Below, in pieces: positions 50,788 through 59,757 of a stretch of DNA of 64,000 bases. Position 1 is the stretch's first letter. Each line of letters begins with the position of its first letter. The notes under the pieces are model-generated. The model did not search any database. It saw only the letters and a list, made by a program, of their open reading frames with translations, and had not been told where the DNA came from. The translations under genes were made by a program, and so were the position numbers. This DNA is from Shinella sp032095155 (lineage in GTDB: Bacteria; Pseudomonadota; Alphaproteobacteria; Rhizobiales; Rhizobiaceae): positions 62,001 through 126,000 of the forward strand of contig NZ_JBLZPK010000040.1 of the NCBI RefSeq assembly GCF_049199905.1, given 5' to 3'.

Positions 50788-51644
50788 GCGAGCCGCTCTC
50801 CCGCAGCCGCCCATTCCCGGCGGATGAACGCGACGCTTTCAGCAAAGAGGCCGTCGAGATCGTCGAACAGGTCACGCCAGACGCGCGTCGCACCGGCAAG
50901 CTCCGGCAGGGCGCGACCGAAGGACTCGACCGTCAGCCAGCCGTCGTAGCCACAGCGGCGCAGGGCATCGAAATGCGCTGCAAACGGCACATGACCGGAA
51001 CCCGGAACACCGCGATCGTTTTCGGAGACATGGAAATGGTTTATTTCGTCGTGGTAGCGCTCATAGGTCGCCGGCGGATCCTTTTCCTCGATATTGGCGT
51101 GGAACGTGTCGAACATATAGCCATAATTGGGATGATTGACGGCGCGGTGGATCGCCGATGCCTGGGCAATGGTCGACATCACGTAGCATTCGAAACGGTT
51201 GACGGCCTCCGCCGAAATGCGAATACCCGCGGGCGCCGCATAGTCGGCCATCGCGCGCATCGCCTCGACGCAGCGATCGAATTCATCGGGCGTCGGCCCG
51301 AAGCCGGTGAAGACACCAACGGGCGAATGGATGGGACCAGCGATGATCTCGCCACCCATCGCTGCCGTACAGTCAACAATCCAGCGGTGATGATCACGCG
51401 CCTTTGCGCGCACGGACGCATCTGGACTTACTGGGTTGGACTCCGACGTCGCGACGGCGGCGGCTCCGGCGACGAGACCAATATCGCCAAGCAGCCGGCC
51501 TAGCGCCGCGTAGCGCTGTTCGCTGCCGGAAAAGACGGGAATCTCCACCGCGTCATAGCCAAGTGCCTTCAGCCGCTCGAGCTGGCGCGCATGCTGCAGG
51601 CCGATGTCTGCGCCGATGACGAGCAGGTTGAATGCGATTTTCAC
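50784..51644 (-). CDS. Sugar phosphate isomerase/epimerase family protein, ketose 3-epimerase-like
   Basis: A 286-residue TIM-barrel protein. Its metal-site segments match D-tagatose/D-psicose 3-epimerases: EAVNRFECYVMSTIAQA (Glu), MFDTFHANIEEKDP (Asp), HFHVSENDRGVPGSGHV (His) and TVESF (Glu). A C3 epimerisation of a ketose or polyol derivative is the best guess. It is the first gene of the ribose-type importer operon and is divergent from the araC-type regulator. Confidence 0.87.
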   Translation of the reverse strand: MKIAFNLLVIGADIGLQHARQLERLKALGYDAVEIPVFSGSEQRYAALGRLLGDIGLVAGAAAVATSESNPVSPDASVRAKARDHHRWIVDCTAAMGGEIIAGPIHSPVGVFTGFGPTPDEFDRCVEAMRAMADYAAPAGIRISAEAVNRFECYVMSTIAQASAIHRAVNHPNYGYMFDTFHANIEEKDPPATYERYHDEINHFHVSENDRGVPGSGHVPFAAHFDALRRCGYDGWLTVESFGRALPELAGATRVWRDLFDDLDGLFAESVAFIRREWAAAGERLA

Positions 51645-51785
51645 GTGTGTCCTCCCCTTCGCCGCGCCGGCCAGTCTCCTTCAGGCCATCCGCGACGAAA
51701 GCACAATGGCAGGCTTGACTCGGCAATTCTTGCGGATGACAACAGTGGTAAATTTCTTAAGTCATTTTGTGTTGGGAGGCGCAAC

Positions 51786-52802
51786 GTGAACAGACATGCG
51801 GTGATTTCTCCGGTCAATTGCCGGCCCTCGGTCTTCCGTCAGCCCGACTCGGTCATGTATGCCGACAACTGCAAGGAATTGCAGGTTGCCGCCCGTCAGG
51901 GCGAGGTCGAGCTTCACGCTTGGACGCGCGGCAGCTATCCCGGCATTTCGCTCGGCGAGCGCCTGCCGGGCATCCGCACTGTCGGCTTCTGGGATGCGCG
52001 CCACATCCAGTCCTGGGGGCTCGGCCGGCACTGCAACGAAGGCTTCAAGATCGCCTATCTCGCACGCGGCAGCCTCGATCTGGCGGTGGACGACCAGACG
52101 TATGCACTTAAACAAGGCCAGTTCATCGTCATCCGGCCTTGGCAACTGCACGCCATCGGCAATCCCAATGTCGGCCCTAGCCGACTTCTGTGGATCATTC
52201 TCGATGCGGGCCTGCGCCGGCCCAGCGAAACACCGGACTGGCCGGATTGGCTCGTGTTCTCGCCGGACGAGGCCGAACGGCTCGACGATATTCTCACACA
52301 GAACAATCAGCCGGTGTGGGACGGCGGAACCGAACTTTGCCGCACCTTTGAGGCCATCCCGCCAATCCTGCTCGATCGCAGCCCCGAGGATGGCGAAACC
52401 CGTCTGAAGGTGGCGATCAACGCAATAATGCTCAGCCTAATCGACCGAATGAGTGAGCAGGCACCGACACTCGACCCGGATCTCTCAACCTCGCAACACA
52501 CCGTCGCAATCTTCCTGCGCCGGCTCGCCTACGCTCTCGAAGAAGATTGGTCACTCGAAGGTATGGCCGAGGAGTGCGGGCTCTCGCGCACACGCTTTTC
52601 CGATTACTGCAAGAAGCTCACCAACATGGCGCCTCGCCAATATCTCCAATATCTGCGCCTGGAGCAGGCATCACGCCTCCTCCAGGAACCACGCAGCACT
52701 AGCGTCACGGAGATCGCATTGAGTTGTGGCTTCAATTCGAGCCAATACTTCTCAAACGCCTTCAAGAAACGCTATGGGCACTCCCCAAGCAGCTACAAAT
52801 AA
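51786..52802 (+). CDS. AraC family transcriptional regulator
   Basis: A protein of 338 residues from GTG 51786, chosen because GGGAGG lies 6 nt upstream (longer in-frame starts lack it). The N-terminal part is a cupin-like sensor (GFKIAYLARGSLDLAVDDQT, then YALKQGQFIVIRPWQLHAIG). The C-terminus has the double helix-turn-helix: WSLEGMAEECGLSRTRFSDY and VTEIALSCGFNSSQYFSNAF, ending YGHSPSSYK. It is divergent from the ketose-epimerase/importer operon with a 141-bp shared promoter region, so it probably activates that operon in response to its sugar. Confidence 0.9.
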   Translation: MNRHAVISPVNCRPSVFRQPDSVMYADNCKELQVAARQGEVELHAWTRGSYPGISLGERLPGIRTVGFWDARHIQSWGLGRHCNEGFKIAYLARGSLDLAVDDQTYALKQGQFIVIRPWQLHAIGNPNVGPSRLLWIILDAGLRRPSETPDWPDWLVFSPDEAERLDDILTQNNQPVWDGGTELCRTFEAIPPILLDRSPEDGETRLKVAINAIMLSLIDRMSEQAPTLDPDLSTSQHTVAIFLRRLAYALEEDWSLEGMAEECGLSRTRFSDYCKKLTNMAPRQYLQYLRLEQASRLLQEPRSTSVTEIALSCGFNSSQYFSNAFKKRYGHSPSSYK

Positions 52803-52843
52803 ATAAGGCGACGACGGAAGAGAGACTTGAGGCAACGCTATAT

Positions 52844-54001
52844 CTAATCTCGGCGGATTTTCGAGAGCTTGGCCGCAATAGAGCGGGCAATGGAACGCGA
52901 TTCTCGCTTCGCCTCCCAAAAATAACTCGTCAGGCTGGGCCTCATTCCGACAAACCAGAGACCCGGCACGGGATTGTTGATTTGCTTGCCATGGCCGGTG
53001 GGAAAGCCGTGTTTGTCGAGCACATCCAGATCGCCCAACAGGTCCCCCAAAGATGAGGTGTATCCAAGAGCGAGCAAAACGACGTCGGGCGCGAGCTGAC
53101 GCCCGTCACGCAGCGTCACAACCGATCCGCCGAAGGCCATAACCTCGGGAACGACTGATATTCGGCCGCGTTTGACGGCCGCGATCGCTCCGTCATCAAC
53201 CGCAATCGCGACGTTTTCCTTGGATAGCCGGGTCGCTGCATCTGAGGGGCCAGATGGGAAACCGTACTTCGAGAGATCTCCAAACGCGCGTCTTTGTGTC
53301 CATCCGATAAGGCGGTCGACGATGGACGGTGGCAGCAGCGCCATCAATGGGGAAAGGCGGTGCACCGCGAGGCGCCCGAACCGCCTCGGCAGGACGCCGG
53401 GAAAGCGCCGGAGCGAAAACCAAACTTGCGTTGTATCCACCCGACTGAGATGATTGAGAAGGTCGAAGCCCGAATTCCCGCCTCCGATGACGAGAACGGA
53501 CGTCCCGGCATAGTCTTGCGCATCGCCAAAGTCGGCAGCCTGCACGATCCTGCCTGTAAAGGTCTCCAGTCCGTGCCAACGCGGCTTGCGCGGCACCGCA
53601 TCCCGACCCGTTGCAACGATCAGATACCGTGCTCGCCGAAGCCCCGCGCTGGTCTCGATTGCGAAGAGACCTTCGGTCTGCCTCACAAATCGCGCCTCGA
53701 CCCCAAACTCGATTGCAAAGCCGTGTTGTCGCTGAAACGCCTGCAGATGCGAAACCACACTGTCGCGCTTGGGGAACGCACCTGTTCCCGCCGGATACTT
53801 AAGACCCGGCAGTGAGGATAACGCACGATGGGTGTTCAGGATCAACTGCGGATGTCGGCGCGCCCAGGACGCTCCGACATCGCGGTCTTTCTCCAGCAAA
53901 AGCACGCCGATCCGGTGTCGCTTCAAAGCGTGGGCCGCGGTCAGTCCGGCAAGTCCCGATCCGATCACGATGACATCATGAATTGTATCTTCGGGTTCCA
54001 T
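52844..54001 (-). CDS. FAD/NAD(P)-dependent monooxygenase-like oxidoreductase
   Basis: From ATG 54001 the protein has 385 residues with two dinucleotide-binding motifs, VIGSGLAGLTAA (FAD, near residue 11) and VLVIGGGNSGFDLL (NADPH, middle), and the ATGRD-type segment LIVATGRDAVPRKP between them. This layout is that of flavin-containing/YUCCA-type monooxygenases and related thioredoxin-reductase-like proteins. An in-frame start at 54079 would add 26 residues with no similarity. Substrate unknown. It is divergent from the DUF2156 gene with a 134-bp shared upstream region and convergent with araC. Confidence 0.85.
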   Translation of the reverse strand: MEPEDTIHDVIVIGSGLAGLTAAHALKRHRIGVLLLEKDRDVGASWARRHPQLILNTHRALSSLPGLKYPAGTGAFPKRDSVVSHLQAFQRQHGFAIEFGVEARFVRQTEGLFAIETSAGLRRARYLIVATGRDAVPRKPRWHGLETFTGRIVQAADFGDAQDYAGTSVLVIGGGNSGFDLLNHLSRVDTTQVWFSLRRFPGVLPRRFGRLAVHRLSPLMALLPPSIVDRLIGWTQRRAFGDLSKYGFPSGPSDAATRLSKENVAIAVDDGAIAAVKRGRISVVPEVMAFGGSVVTLRDGRQLAPDVVLLALGYTSSLGDLLGDLDVLDKHGFPTGHGKQINNPVPGLWFVGMRPSLTSYFWEAKRESRSIARSIAAKLSKIRRD

Positions 54002-54135
54002 CACTGACCAATCGCGAAAACTGAAATCTGCCTCTAGGCTGTCAATACGGAACCTAAGCGCGCCGGACCTATTGTCCACTGTCGAAGAGGCTTATGCAGA
54101 ACAGGGCGGAATCATGCAGGACACGGGAGCCGCAG

Positions 54136-55176
54136 ATGCCTAGCTTCAGGAAATTGCTGGACGCACTGCTGGATGCGCGTCTTCCGCAAATTCCGGTGTT
54201 CGAACCCGATCTAAACGCAAAACTTCAACTCTGCCAGCAGTATGGGGACTTCTCGCTGGCATACTCAACCGTCGTGCAGGCTGACCTACGCTATTTCGGC
54301 GACGCCAACGGCTATATCGCATTTGCCACGAAGATGGGCCACACCTTTGCGCTGGGCGACCCGGTTGCCAGCGCCGCATCGAAGGCCGACTACATTGCTC
54401 GCTTCGTTGCCTCAGCGAACCGTCCGTGCTTCGTTCAGATCGGCCATGAGACGGCGACCATACTTGCAGGACTTGGATATCGTATAAACCAAATGGGGGT
54501 AGATACGACGCTGTCTTTGGATAGTCATTCGTTCGCGGGCAAAAGGAACGAGACCGTCCGGTACTCCGAGAAATGGCTTCTGAAAAATCGCTACCGGATC
54601 TTGGAGTGCGACGGGACGATTGCTGATGCTGACCAAGTGCGGCAGATTTCGACGAACTGGCGTAATGGGAGAATTGTCAGCCGCCGTGAGATGCGGTTCC
54701 TGAACCGTCCGTTCGTACCTGAACTTTCGTCCTACATGCGACGCTTCCTGATAATCGGACCGAGCGGGGACGCCGTCGCTATTCTTGATTTCGATCCGAT
54801 ATTCCGGGATGGACACGTCATCGGCTACACGTCCGTGTTCAAGCGAAAACTGACGGGTACGACACCCCACGCAGAAGTGGGCCTGACGAAGTTTGCAGCG
54901 GACAGGTTCAGGGAAGAAGGGCGTGCTCTCGTCACGCTTGGTCTTTCGCCTCTGGCGGCACTGGCGTCGAGCGGCTTCCGCGAAAGCGGGATTTGGCGTC
55001 GCTTTTTCGAACGTGCCTACAAATCCAGACATATCAACGAGAGGATTTTCAACCTTCAGGGTCAGGCGGCATTCAAGCGGCGCTTCCATGGCGAGGAACT
55101 CGCCACATATATTGCCTTCAAACGCGGTAGTCCGCTCGAAATGCTCGCATTATTGCGTCTGCTAAAGACACTCTGA
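54136..55176 (+). CDS. DUF2156 protein (lipid aminoacyltransferase/MprF C-domain-like)
   Basis: A protein of 346 residues from ATG 54136, after GGGAGCCGCAG. It matches the soluble DUF2156 domain (double GNAT-like fold) found at the C-terminus of phosphatidylglycerol lysyltransferase: YGDFSLAYSTVVQADLRYFG, an FALGDPVASAASKADYIARF segment, an LSSYMRRFLIIGPSGDAVAI stretch and AEVGLTKFAADRFREEGRAL. The membrane flippase part of MprF is absent. It may modify a lipid or small molecule with an amino acid; the role is unproved. The divergent flavin oxidoreductase suggests a two-gene function. Confidence 0.8.
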   Translation: MPSFRKLLDALLDARLPQIPVFEPDLNAKLQLCQQYGDFSLAYSTVVQADLRYFGDANGYIAFATKMGHTFALGDPVASAASKADYIARFVASANRPCFVQIGHETATILAGLGYRINQMGVDTTLSLDSHSFAGKRNETVRYSEKWLLKNRYRILECDGTIADADQVRQISTNWRNGRIVSRREMRFLNRPFVPELSSYMRRFLIIGPSGDAVAILDFDPIFRDGHVIGYTSVFKRKLTGTTPHAEVGLTKFAADRFREEGRALVTLGLSPLAALASSGFRESGIWRRFFERAYKSRHINERIFNLQGQAAFKRRFHGEELATYIAFKRGSPLEMLALLRLLKTL

Positions 55177-55303
55177 GCGGCCCGCCCGGTTCAGGGGCGT
55201 CCCAGATTTGATCAGGCTATCACCCATGACCGAACAGGATTCGCAATGGGCAACGGCAATGGAAACGATCCGGCTCTTCAAAGCAATAGAACCGCGGACC
55301 AGG

Positions 55304-55405
55304 CGGCGGCAGACAGTCACCAACATCGCGTATAAATGCGGCTTCTCCTCCAGCCGGTATTTTGCAACCTGCTACAAGAAACTCTTCGGCTTTTCCCGAA
55401 TTTAA
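55304..55405 (+). pseudogene. AraC-type DNA-binding domain remnant
   Basis: A short frame (possible start at 55208) ends with TVTNIAYKCGFSSSRYFATC and YKKLFGFSRI, which is the second helix-turn-helix of an AraC-family regulator. The upstream part of the gene is missing. The fragment lies between the DUF2156 gene and gntR and cannot encode a functional regulator. The surrounding 266 bp contain no other gene. Confidence 0.65.
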
Positions 55406-55442
55406 ACGCCACGGATACAACCAAAGGCGACAACATAACTCA

Positions 55443-56147
55443 TCAACCGTTTGCAAAATTCCGCTGGTAGGTCGATGAGATGAGCGTGGTCGCAGCAGCG
55501 AAGGCGGCCTCCTCGTCGCGCTGTTCGATGGCCTCAAGGATCGCCCCGTGCTGGGCGAGCGACTGGCCGAAGCCACCGGAGGCAGCCATCGTCTTCGGAA
55601 TACTGATCGACAGGGCAGCCCGTATTACCGAGGAGACCGGCAGCAGGAAACGGTTGCCGGCAGCTTGAAAAATCTGAAGGTGGAAATCGATGTCTGCTTC
55701 AATCGCCGCGTCGATGCCCGCCTGCTCTTCCGCCATGCGCAGGAATGCCGCACGGATCGCCGCGTGTTGTGCGGCCGACCCGCGCCGCGCAGCAAGCCGC
55801 GCAGCAAGCGGCTCGATGGAAAGGCGGATTTCGAAAAGTTCCTCGGCCAGCGAATCCTGGTCCTCCGCATCGCCTTGCCAAGACAGCACGACCGGATCGA
55901 GCGTATTCCAGTGCTCTGCCGCCCGCACGCGCGTGCCGAGCCGCGGCTTTGCTTCGATAAAGCCCTTGGTCGAGAGGATTTTCAACGCCTCGCGCAGCGT
56001 CGTGCGGCTGACGCCGAGTGTCGCTAGCATGTCGGCCTCCCGCGGCAGAATTTCGCCGACCTTCAAATTGCCCAGCGTGATGCGCCGGCCGATATCGCCT
56101 GCGATCCGGGCCGGCAGGCCACGGTCTTCTCGAGCGATTGGCTTCAT
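55443..56147 (-). CDS. GntR family transcriptional regulator (FCD/FadR subfamily)
   Basis: A 234-residue regulator. Winged helix: IGRRITLGNLKVGEILPREA and LATLGVSRTTLREALKILST, with FIEAKPRLGTRV as the wing. The FCD domain follows (LFEIRLSIEPLAARLAARRG, then EADIDFHLQIFQAAGNRF). It is the third gene of an operon with the IlvD/Edd and DHDPS-family enzymes, 41 bp downstream of the latter, and is expected to repress that operon until a sugar acid binds (family behaviour). Confidence 0.9.
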   Translation of the reverse strand: MKPIAREDRGLPARIAGDIGRRITLGNLKVGEILPREADMLATLGVSRTTLREALKILSTKGFIEAKPRLGTRVRAAEHWNTLDPVVLSWQGDAEDQDSLAEELFEIRLSIEPLAARLAARRGSAAQHAAIRAAFLRMAEEQAGIDAAIEADIDFHLQIFQAAGNRFLLPVSSVIRAALSISIPKTMAASGGFGQSLAQHGAILEAIEQRDEEAAFAAATTLISSTYQRNFANG

Positions 56148-56188
56148 ACATCCCTCCCTTGCGTCTTCCCGTACATAGACGCTCCGCC

Positions 56189-57094
56189 TTACTCGGGGAA
56201 GCCACCCAGTGCGGCAGCATAGCGCCGGGTCATTTCCACGCCTATCACGGTTGGGCGCATGGCGGGTGCGCGGTCATGAACCTCGATGCCCGCACGCGCA
56301 CCGAACAGGCGCTTGCCATAGCAGATGAGGTTCTCGATGCCCTGCATGGTGAAGACGACGCCGGGCAGCATGCGCCGATATTCCTCCTCAGCATGTTCGT
56401 CCCAGCCATCGCAGAAGAATTCGTAGGCGCGTACCGCATAATCGATGGAATCGGGTGCAAGGATCAGGCCGCGGCAGCCGATGCGAAGGTTTTCCAGCAG
56501 TTCCAGCCCTGCGCGGCCGTTGAACACGGGCAGTTGGCCTTCCGTTACCTCGATGAGATGAGCGATGTCGACGACAGGCCCCTCACCTTTCACCAGGCGG
56601 ATATTCGGATGCTGGCGCACGAGATCGCGGATGTCGGCGGCCGTCAGCCCGCGGCCCATCAGCGCCGGCGCATTCTGGATGGCTAGCGGCAGGTCCGTGC
56701 TCTCGGCAACGCGGCCGAAAAAGCGGATGTATTCGGCGGCGGAATAGGCGCCGACCATCGGCGGCTGAAGGATGAGCCAGTCGGCACCGACCACCGTCGC
56801 ATGGCGCACCTGCCGCACCTGCTCCTCGACCGATGCGCCAAAGATCGTCAGTGCGACAGGAACCCGGCCAGCCGTATCCTCCACCACCCAGTCCATAATC
56901 GCCATGCGCTCGACCTCATCGAGCTTGGCGGCCTCCGTGGCCAGACCGAGGGCAGCCATGCCATGCACGCCGCTCGCCAAACAAATATCAACCTGCCGGC
57001 GCATTGCTGCACGGTCGAGTTGTTCCCGCTCATTGAAGAGCGCGTAAAGGATGGCGTGAATGCCGTGGAGGTCTTCGACCCGAAAATCCTTCAC
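56189..57094 (-). CDS. DHDPS-family dehydratase/aldolase, likely L-2-keto-3-deoxyarabonate dehydratase
   Basis: A 301-residue TIM-barrel enzyme of the dihydrodipicolinate synthase family from GTG 57094, preceded by AAGGAGGGG. The Schiff-base Lys is Lys169 in IRLVKGEG. The Tyr usual in YNxP is replaced: IQNAPALMGRG places Gln140 there, and Glu171 follows the Lys. As I recall, Gln and Glu at these positions are features of L-2-keto-3-deoxyarabonate dehydratase (AraD of Azospirillum/Herbaspirillum), which makes 2-oxoglutarate semialdehyde. The adjacent IlvD/Edd enzyme (10 bp upstream) would supply the substrate. Aldolase activity is the alternative. A much longer in-frame start at 57334 lies inside the upstream gene and was rejected. 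Confidence 0.85.
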   Translation of the reverse strand: MKDFRVEDLHGIHAILYALFNEREQLDRAAMRRQVDICLASGVHGMAALGLATEAAKLDEVERMAIMDWVVEDTAGRVPVALTIFGASVEEQVRQVRHATVVGADWLILQPPMVGAYSAAEYIRFFGRVAESTDLPLAIQNAPALMGRGLTAADIRDLVRQHPNIRLVKGEGPVVDIAHLIEVTEGQLPVFNGRAGLELLENLRIGCRGLILAPDSIDYAVRAYEFFCDGWDEHAEEEYRRMLPGVVFTMQGIENLICYGKRLFGARAGIEVHDRAPAMRPTVIGVEMTRRYAAALGGFPE

Positions 57095-57104
57095 GATCCC
57101 CTCC

Positions 57105-58820
57105 TTAATGGCTCTCGCGCGGAACCGCGTGGCCGCGGCTGCCGACGAGAAAATCGAGGTCGGCCCCCGTATCGGCCTGCATAACGCGCTCGATATAGAG
57201 ACCTTGGTACCCGCCGACCATCGCCGGCACCGGCGCAGCCCAGGCCGCCCGCCGCCGGGCGAGTTCGGCCTCGTCGACATCGAGATGAAGCCTGCGGCCT
57301 GTGACGTCGAGCTCGATCCAATCGCCATCCTCAACCAAAGCCAGCGTTCCTCCTACGGCGGCCTCGGGCGCCGTGTGCAGCACCACAGTGCCAAAGGCCG
57401 TGCCGGACATGCGGGCATCCGAGATGCGCACCATGTCGCGGACGCCCTGCTTCAGCAGCTTCTGCGGCAGCGCCATGTTGCCGACCTCAGCCATGCCGGG
57501 ATAGCCCTTTGGACCGCAGTTCTTCAGCACCATGATCGAGGCCTCGTCGATATCGAGCGCGGGATCGTCAATGCGCGCCTTATAGTGATCGATCGTCTCG
57601 AAGACGACGGCGCGGCCGCGGTGCTGCATCAATGCCGGTGTCGCGGCGGAGGGTTTGATGATGGCACCGCCAGGCGCGAGATTGCCGCGCAGCACGGCAA
57701 TGCCGCCGCTTGTGGTCAAGGCCTTGTCGCGCGGCAGGATGACGTCGGCATTGTAGTTCTCGACGCCCTCGATATTCGCGCCGACGCTTTGTCCCGTCAC
57801 CGTTAGGGCATCGAGATGCAGCAGGTCGGCGATCTCCTTCATGACGACGGGAAGCCCGCCAGCATAACAGAAGTCCTCCATCAGAAAGGCGCCCGACGGC
57901 ATCAGGTTGAGGATCGTCGGCACGTCGCGACCAAAATTGTCCCAGTCGTCGAGCGTCAGTTCGGTGCCGACCCGACCGGCGATCGCCAGCAGATGAACGA
58001 CGGCATTGGTCGAGCCACCGATCGCGCCATTGACGCGAATGGCATTGGCAAAGGCCTTCCGCGTCAGGATTTGCGACGGGCGCAGGTCTTCGGCGACCAT
58101 TTCCACGATCCGGCGCCCGGTGAGCCGCGCCAGTCGCGCCCGGTGGGCATCGACGGCGGGATAGGCGGCGTTGCCTGGTAGCGCCAGGCCGAGCGCTTCC
58201 ACCATCGAGGCCATGGTTGAGGCTGTGCCCATGGTCATGCAATGGCCGGGCGAGCGCGACATTGCGCTTTCGGCGGCCTGAAAGTCCTTCTGCGACATGA
58301 CGCCGGCACGCACATCTTCGGAGAATTTCCAGACATCGGTGCCGGAGCCGATCGTGCGGCCCTTCAGGCGGCCGTTCAGCATCGGCCCACCGGAAATGAC
58401 AATGGAGGGCAGGTCGCTGGAGGCGGCGCCCATGACCAGCGACGGCGTGGTCTTATCGCAGCCCGCCATCAGCACGACGCCGTCCATCGGATTGCCGCGG
58501 ATCGCCTCCTCGACATCCATCGAGGCGAGGTTACGGAACAGCATCGCGGTCGGGCGCAGGTTCGATTCGCCGCAGGAGAAGACCGGGAATTCCAAGGGCA
58601 GCCCGCCCGCCTCCAGCACGCCCGCCTTGATGTGCTCGACCAGCCCGCGGAAATGCGCGTTGCAGGGCGTCAGTTCGGAGAAGGTGTTGCAGATGCCGAT
58701 GACCGGCCGTCCGTCGAAGGCGTCGTCCGGCAGTCCGTTGTTCTTCATCCAGCTCCGGTGGATGAACGTATCCTTGTCCATCCCGCCGAACCAGTGCTGC
58801 GACCGCAATTTCCGGGACAT
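57105..58820 (-). CDS. IlvD/Edd family dehydratase, probable L-arabonate dehydratase
   Basis: A 571-residue dehydratase resembling L-arabonate/D-xylonate dehydratases: the opening RKLRSQHWFGGMDKDTFIHR, ICNTFSELTPCNAHFRGLVE, AGCDKTTPSLVMGAASSDLP and PGHCMTMGTASTM, with all three cluster Cys conserved (in PCN, GCD and HCM). It should bind a [2Fe-2S] cluster and Mg and convert a pentonate or hexonate to its 2-keto-3-deoxy form. First gene of the operon; the next gene, the DHDPS-family enzyme, starts 10 bp after its stop. It shares family but only moderate similarity with the dehydratase at 36053-37762. Confidence 0.9.
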   Translation of the reverse strand: MSRKLRSQHWFGGMDKDTFIHRSWMKNNGLPDDAFDGRPVIGICNTFSELTPCNAHFRGLVEHIKAGVLEAGGLPLEFPVFSCGESNLRPTAMLFRNLASMDVEEAIRGNPMDGVVLMAGCDKTTPSLVMGAASSDLPSIVISGGPMLNGRLKGRTIGSGTDVWKFSEDVRAGVMSQKDFQAAESAMSRSPGHCMTMGTASTMASMVEALGLALPGNAAYPAVDAHRARLARLTGRRIVEMVAEDLRPSQILTRKAFANAIRVNGAIGGSTNAVVHLLAIAGRVGTELTLDDWDNFGRDVPTILNLMPSGAFLMEDFCYAGGLPVVMKEIADLLHLDALTVTGQSVGANIEGVENYNADVILPRDKALTTSGGIAVLRGNLAPGGAIIKPSAATPALMQHRGRAVVFETIDHYKARIDDPALDIDEASIMVLKNCGPKGYPGMAEVGNMALPQKLLKQGVRDMVRISDARMSGTAFGTVVLHTAPEAAVGGTLALVEDGDWIELDVTGRRLHLDVDEAELARRRAAWAAPVPAMVGGYQGLYIERVMQADTGADLDFLVGSRGHAVPRESH

Positions 58821-58906
58821 ATCCCCTCCTCGTCTTAGTGAGTGCCGAATTCATTCTTCTCATATAATCGGAGTTATTATTGGTCAAGCGAAGGACGAGC
58901 AAAGAA

Positions 58907-58936
58907 AAACCTCCGGCGAAGGTGCGCCGGAGGTTT
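58907..58936 (-). terminator. Rho-independent terminator of the dgoD-SDR operon
   Basis: Perfect 12-bp arms, AAACCTCCGGCG and CGCCGGAGGTTT, around a 6-nt loop, lie 34 bp past the SDR stop. On the minus strand the hairpin is followed by TTCTTTGC after the TTT of the arm, giving a T-rich tail. It separates this operon from the promoter of the IlvD/Edd operon (58821-58900). Confidence 0.85.
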
Positions 58937-58969
58937 GGATAGGTTGGATGGTTTGAAAAGATGGGGGGT

Positions 58970-59746
58970 TCAGGGATGGTGCAGGACGCTCAGGCCGCCG
59001 TCAACCGTCAGGCAGGTGGCGTTCATGAAGGGGCATTCGTCGGAAATCATGAAGAGGGCGGCCTTTGCGATCTCCTCCGACGTCGCGATGCGGCCGCCGG
59101 GATGCAGCTTCATCGTCGCCGCTTCAGCCGCAACGGGATCGGGAAAACTGTTCCAGTATTCGACGGCCTTTTGGGTGCGCACATAACCCGGCGCCAGCGC
59201 ATTCACGCGGACCCCCTGTCCGGCATATTCCAGGCCGAGCGCCTTGGTCATGCCAAGCAGTGCGTGTTTGGCGACGGGGTAGGGAAAGGTGTGCGGGATG
59301 ATGGTGAAGGCATGCGTCGAGGCGATGTTGAGAATGACGCCGCCGCCGTGCTCGATCATGCCCGGCAGCACGGCCTTGCTGCAATTCCAGGCCCCCTTGA
59401 GGTTGATGTCGAAGCAGCGCTGCCAGTCGGCATCGGACAGTTTCAGCGGCTCGAAGAACACATTGACGCCGGCATTGTTGACGAGCGCGTTCGGCCGGCC
59501 GATCTCTTCGGTCGCAGCAGCGACGGCGCGCTCGATTGCATCCGCGTCCGTTATGTCCGCCGACGCATGGGCAACCCGTCCGCCGGTCGCCTGAAGCCGT
59601 TCCACTTCGGCCGCAAGCAGGCCGCCATCGCGATCGATCAGGAAAAGGCTCGCCCCCTCGCGAAGAAAGACCTCGGCAATGGCAAGGCCGATGCCCTGCG
59701 CCGCACCCGTAACGACGACGCGCTTTCCTTCAAGACGTCCGGCCAT
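58970..59746 (-). CDS. SDR family oxidoreductase, probable sugar dehydrogenase
   Basis: From ATG 59746 (GAGGAG 8 nt upstream) the enzyme has 258 residues: TGAAQGIG cofactor loop with an Asp at the end of strand 2 (LFLIDRDGG) suggesting NAD, NNAGVN, a Ser in NIASTHAF and YPVAKHA with catalytic Tyr and Lys. In rhizobial pentose/hexose modules an SDR of this kind oxidises L-arabinose, D-galactose or L-fucose to the lactone. It follows dgoD by 11 bp. A lactonase gene is not visible in the window. Confidence 0.88.
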   Translation of the reverse strand: MAGRLEGKRVVVTGAAQGIGLAIAEVFLREGASLFLIDRDGGLLAAEVERLQATGGRVAHASADITDADAIERAVAAATEEIGRPNALVNNAGVNVFFEPLKLSDADWQRCFDINLKGAWNCSKAVLPGMIEHGGGVILNIASTHAFTIIPHTFPYPVAKHALLGMTKALGLEYAGQGVRVNALAPGYVRTQKAVEYWNSFPDPVAAEAATMKLHPGGRIATSEEIAKAALFMISDECPFMNATCLTVDGGLSVLHHP

Positions 59747-59757
59747 ATCCGCTCTCC

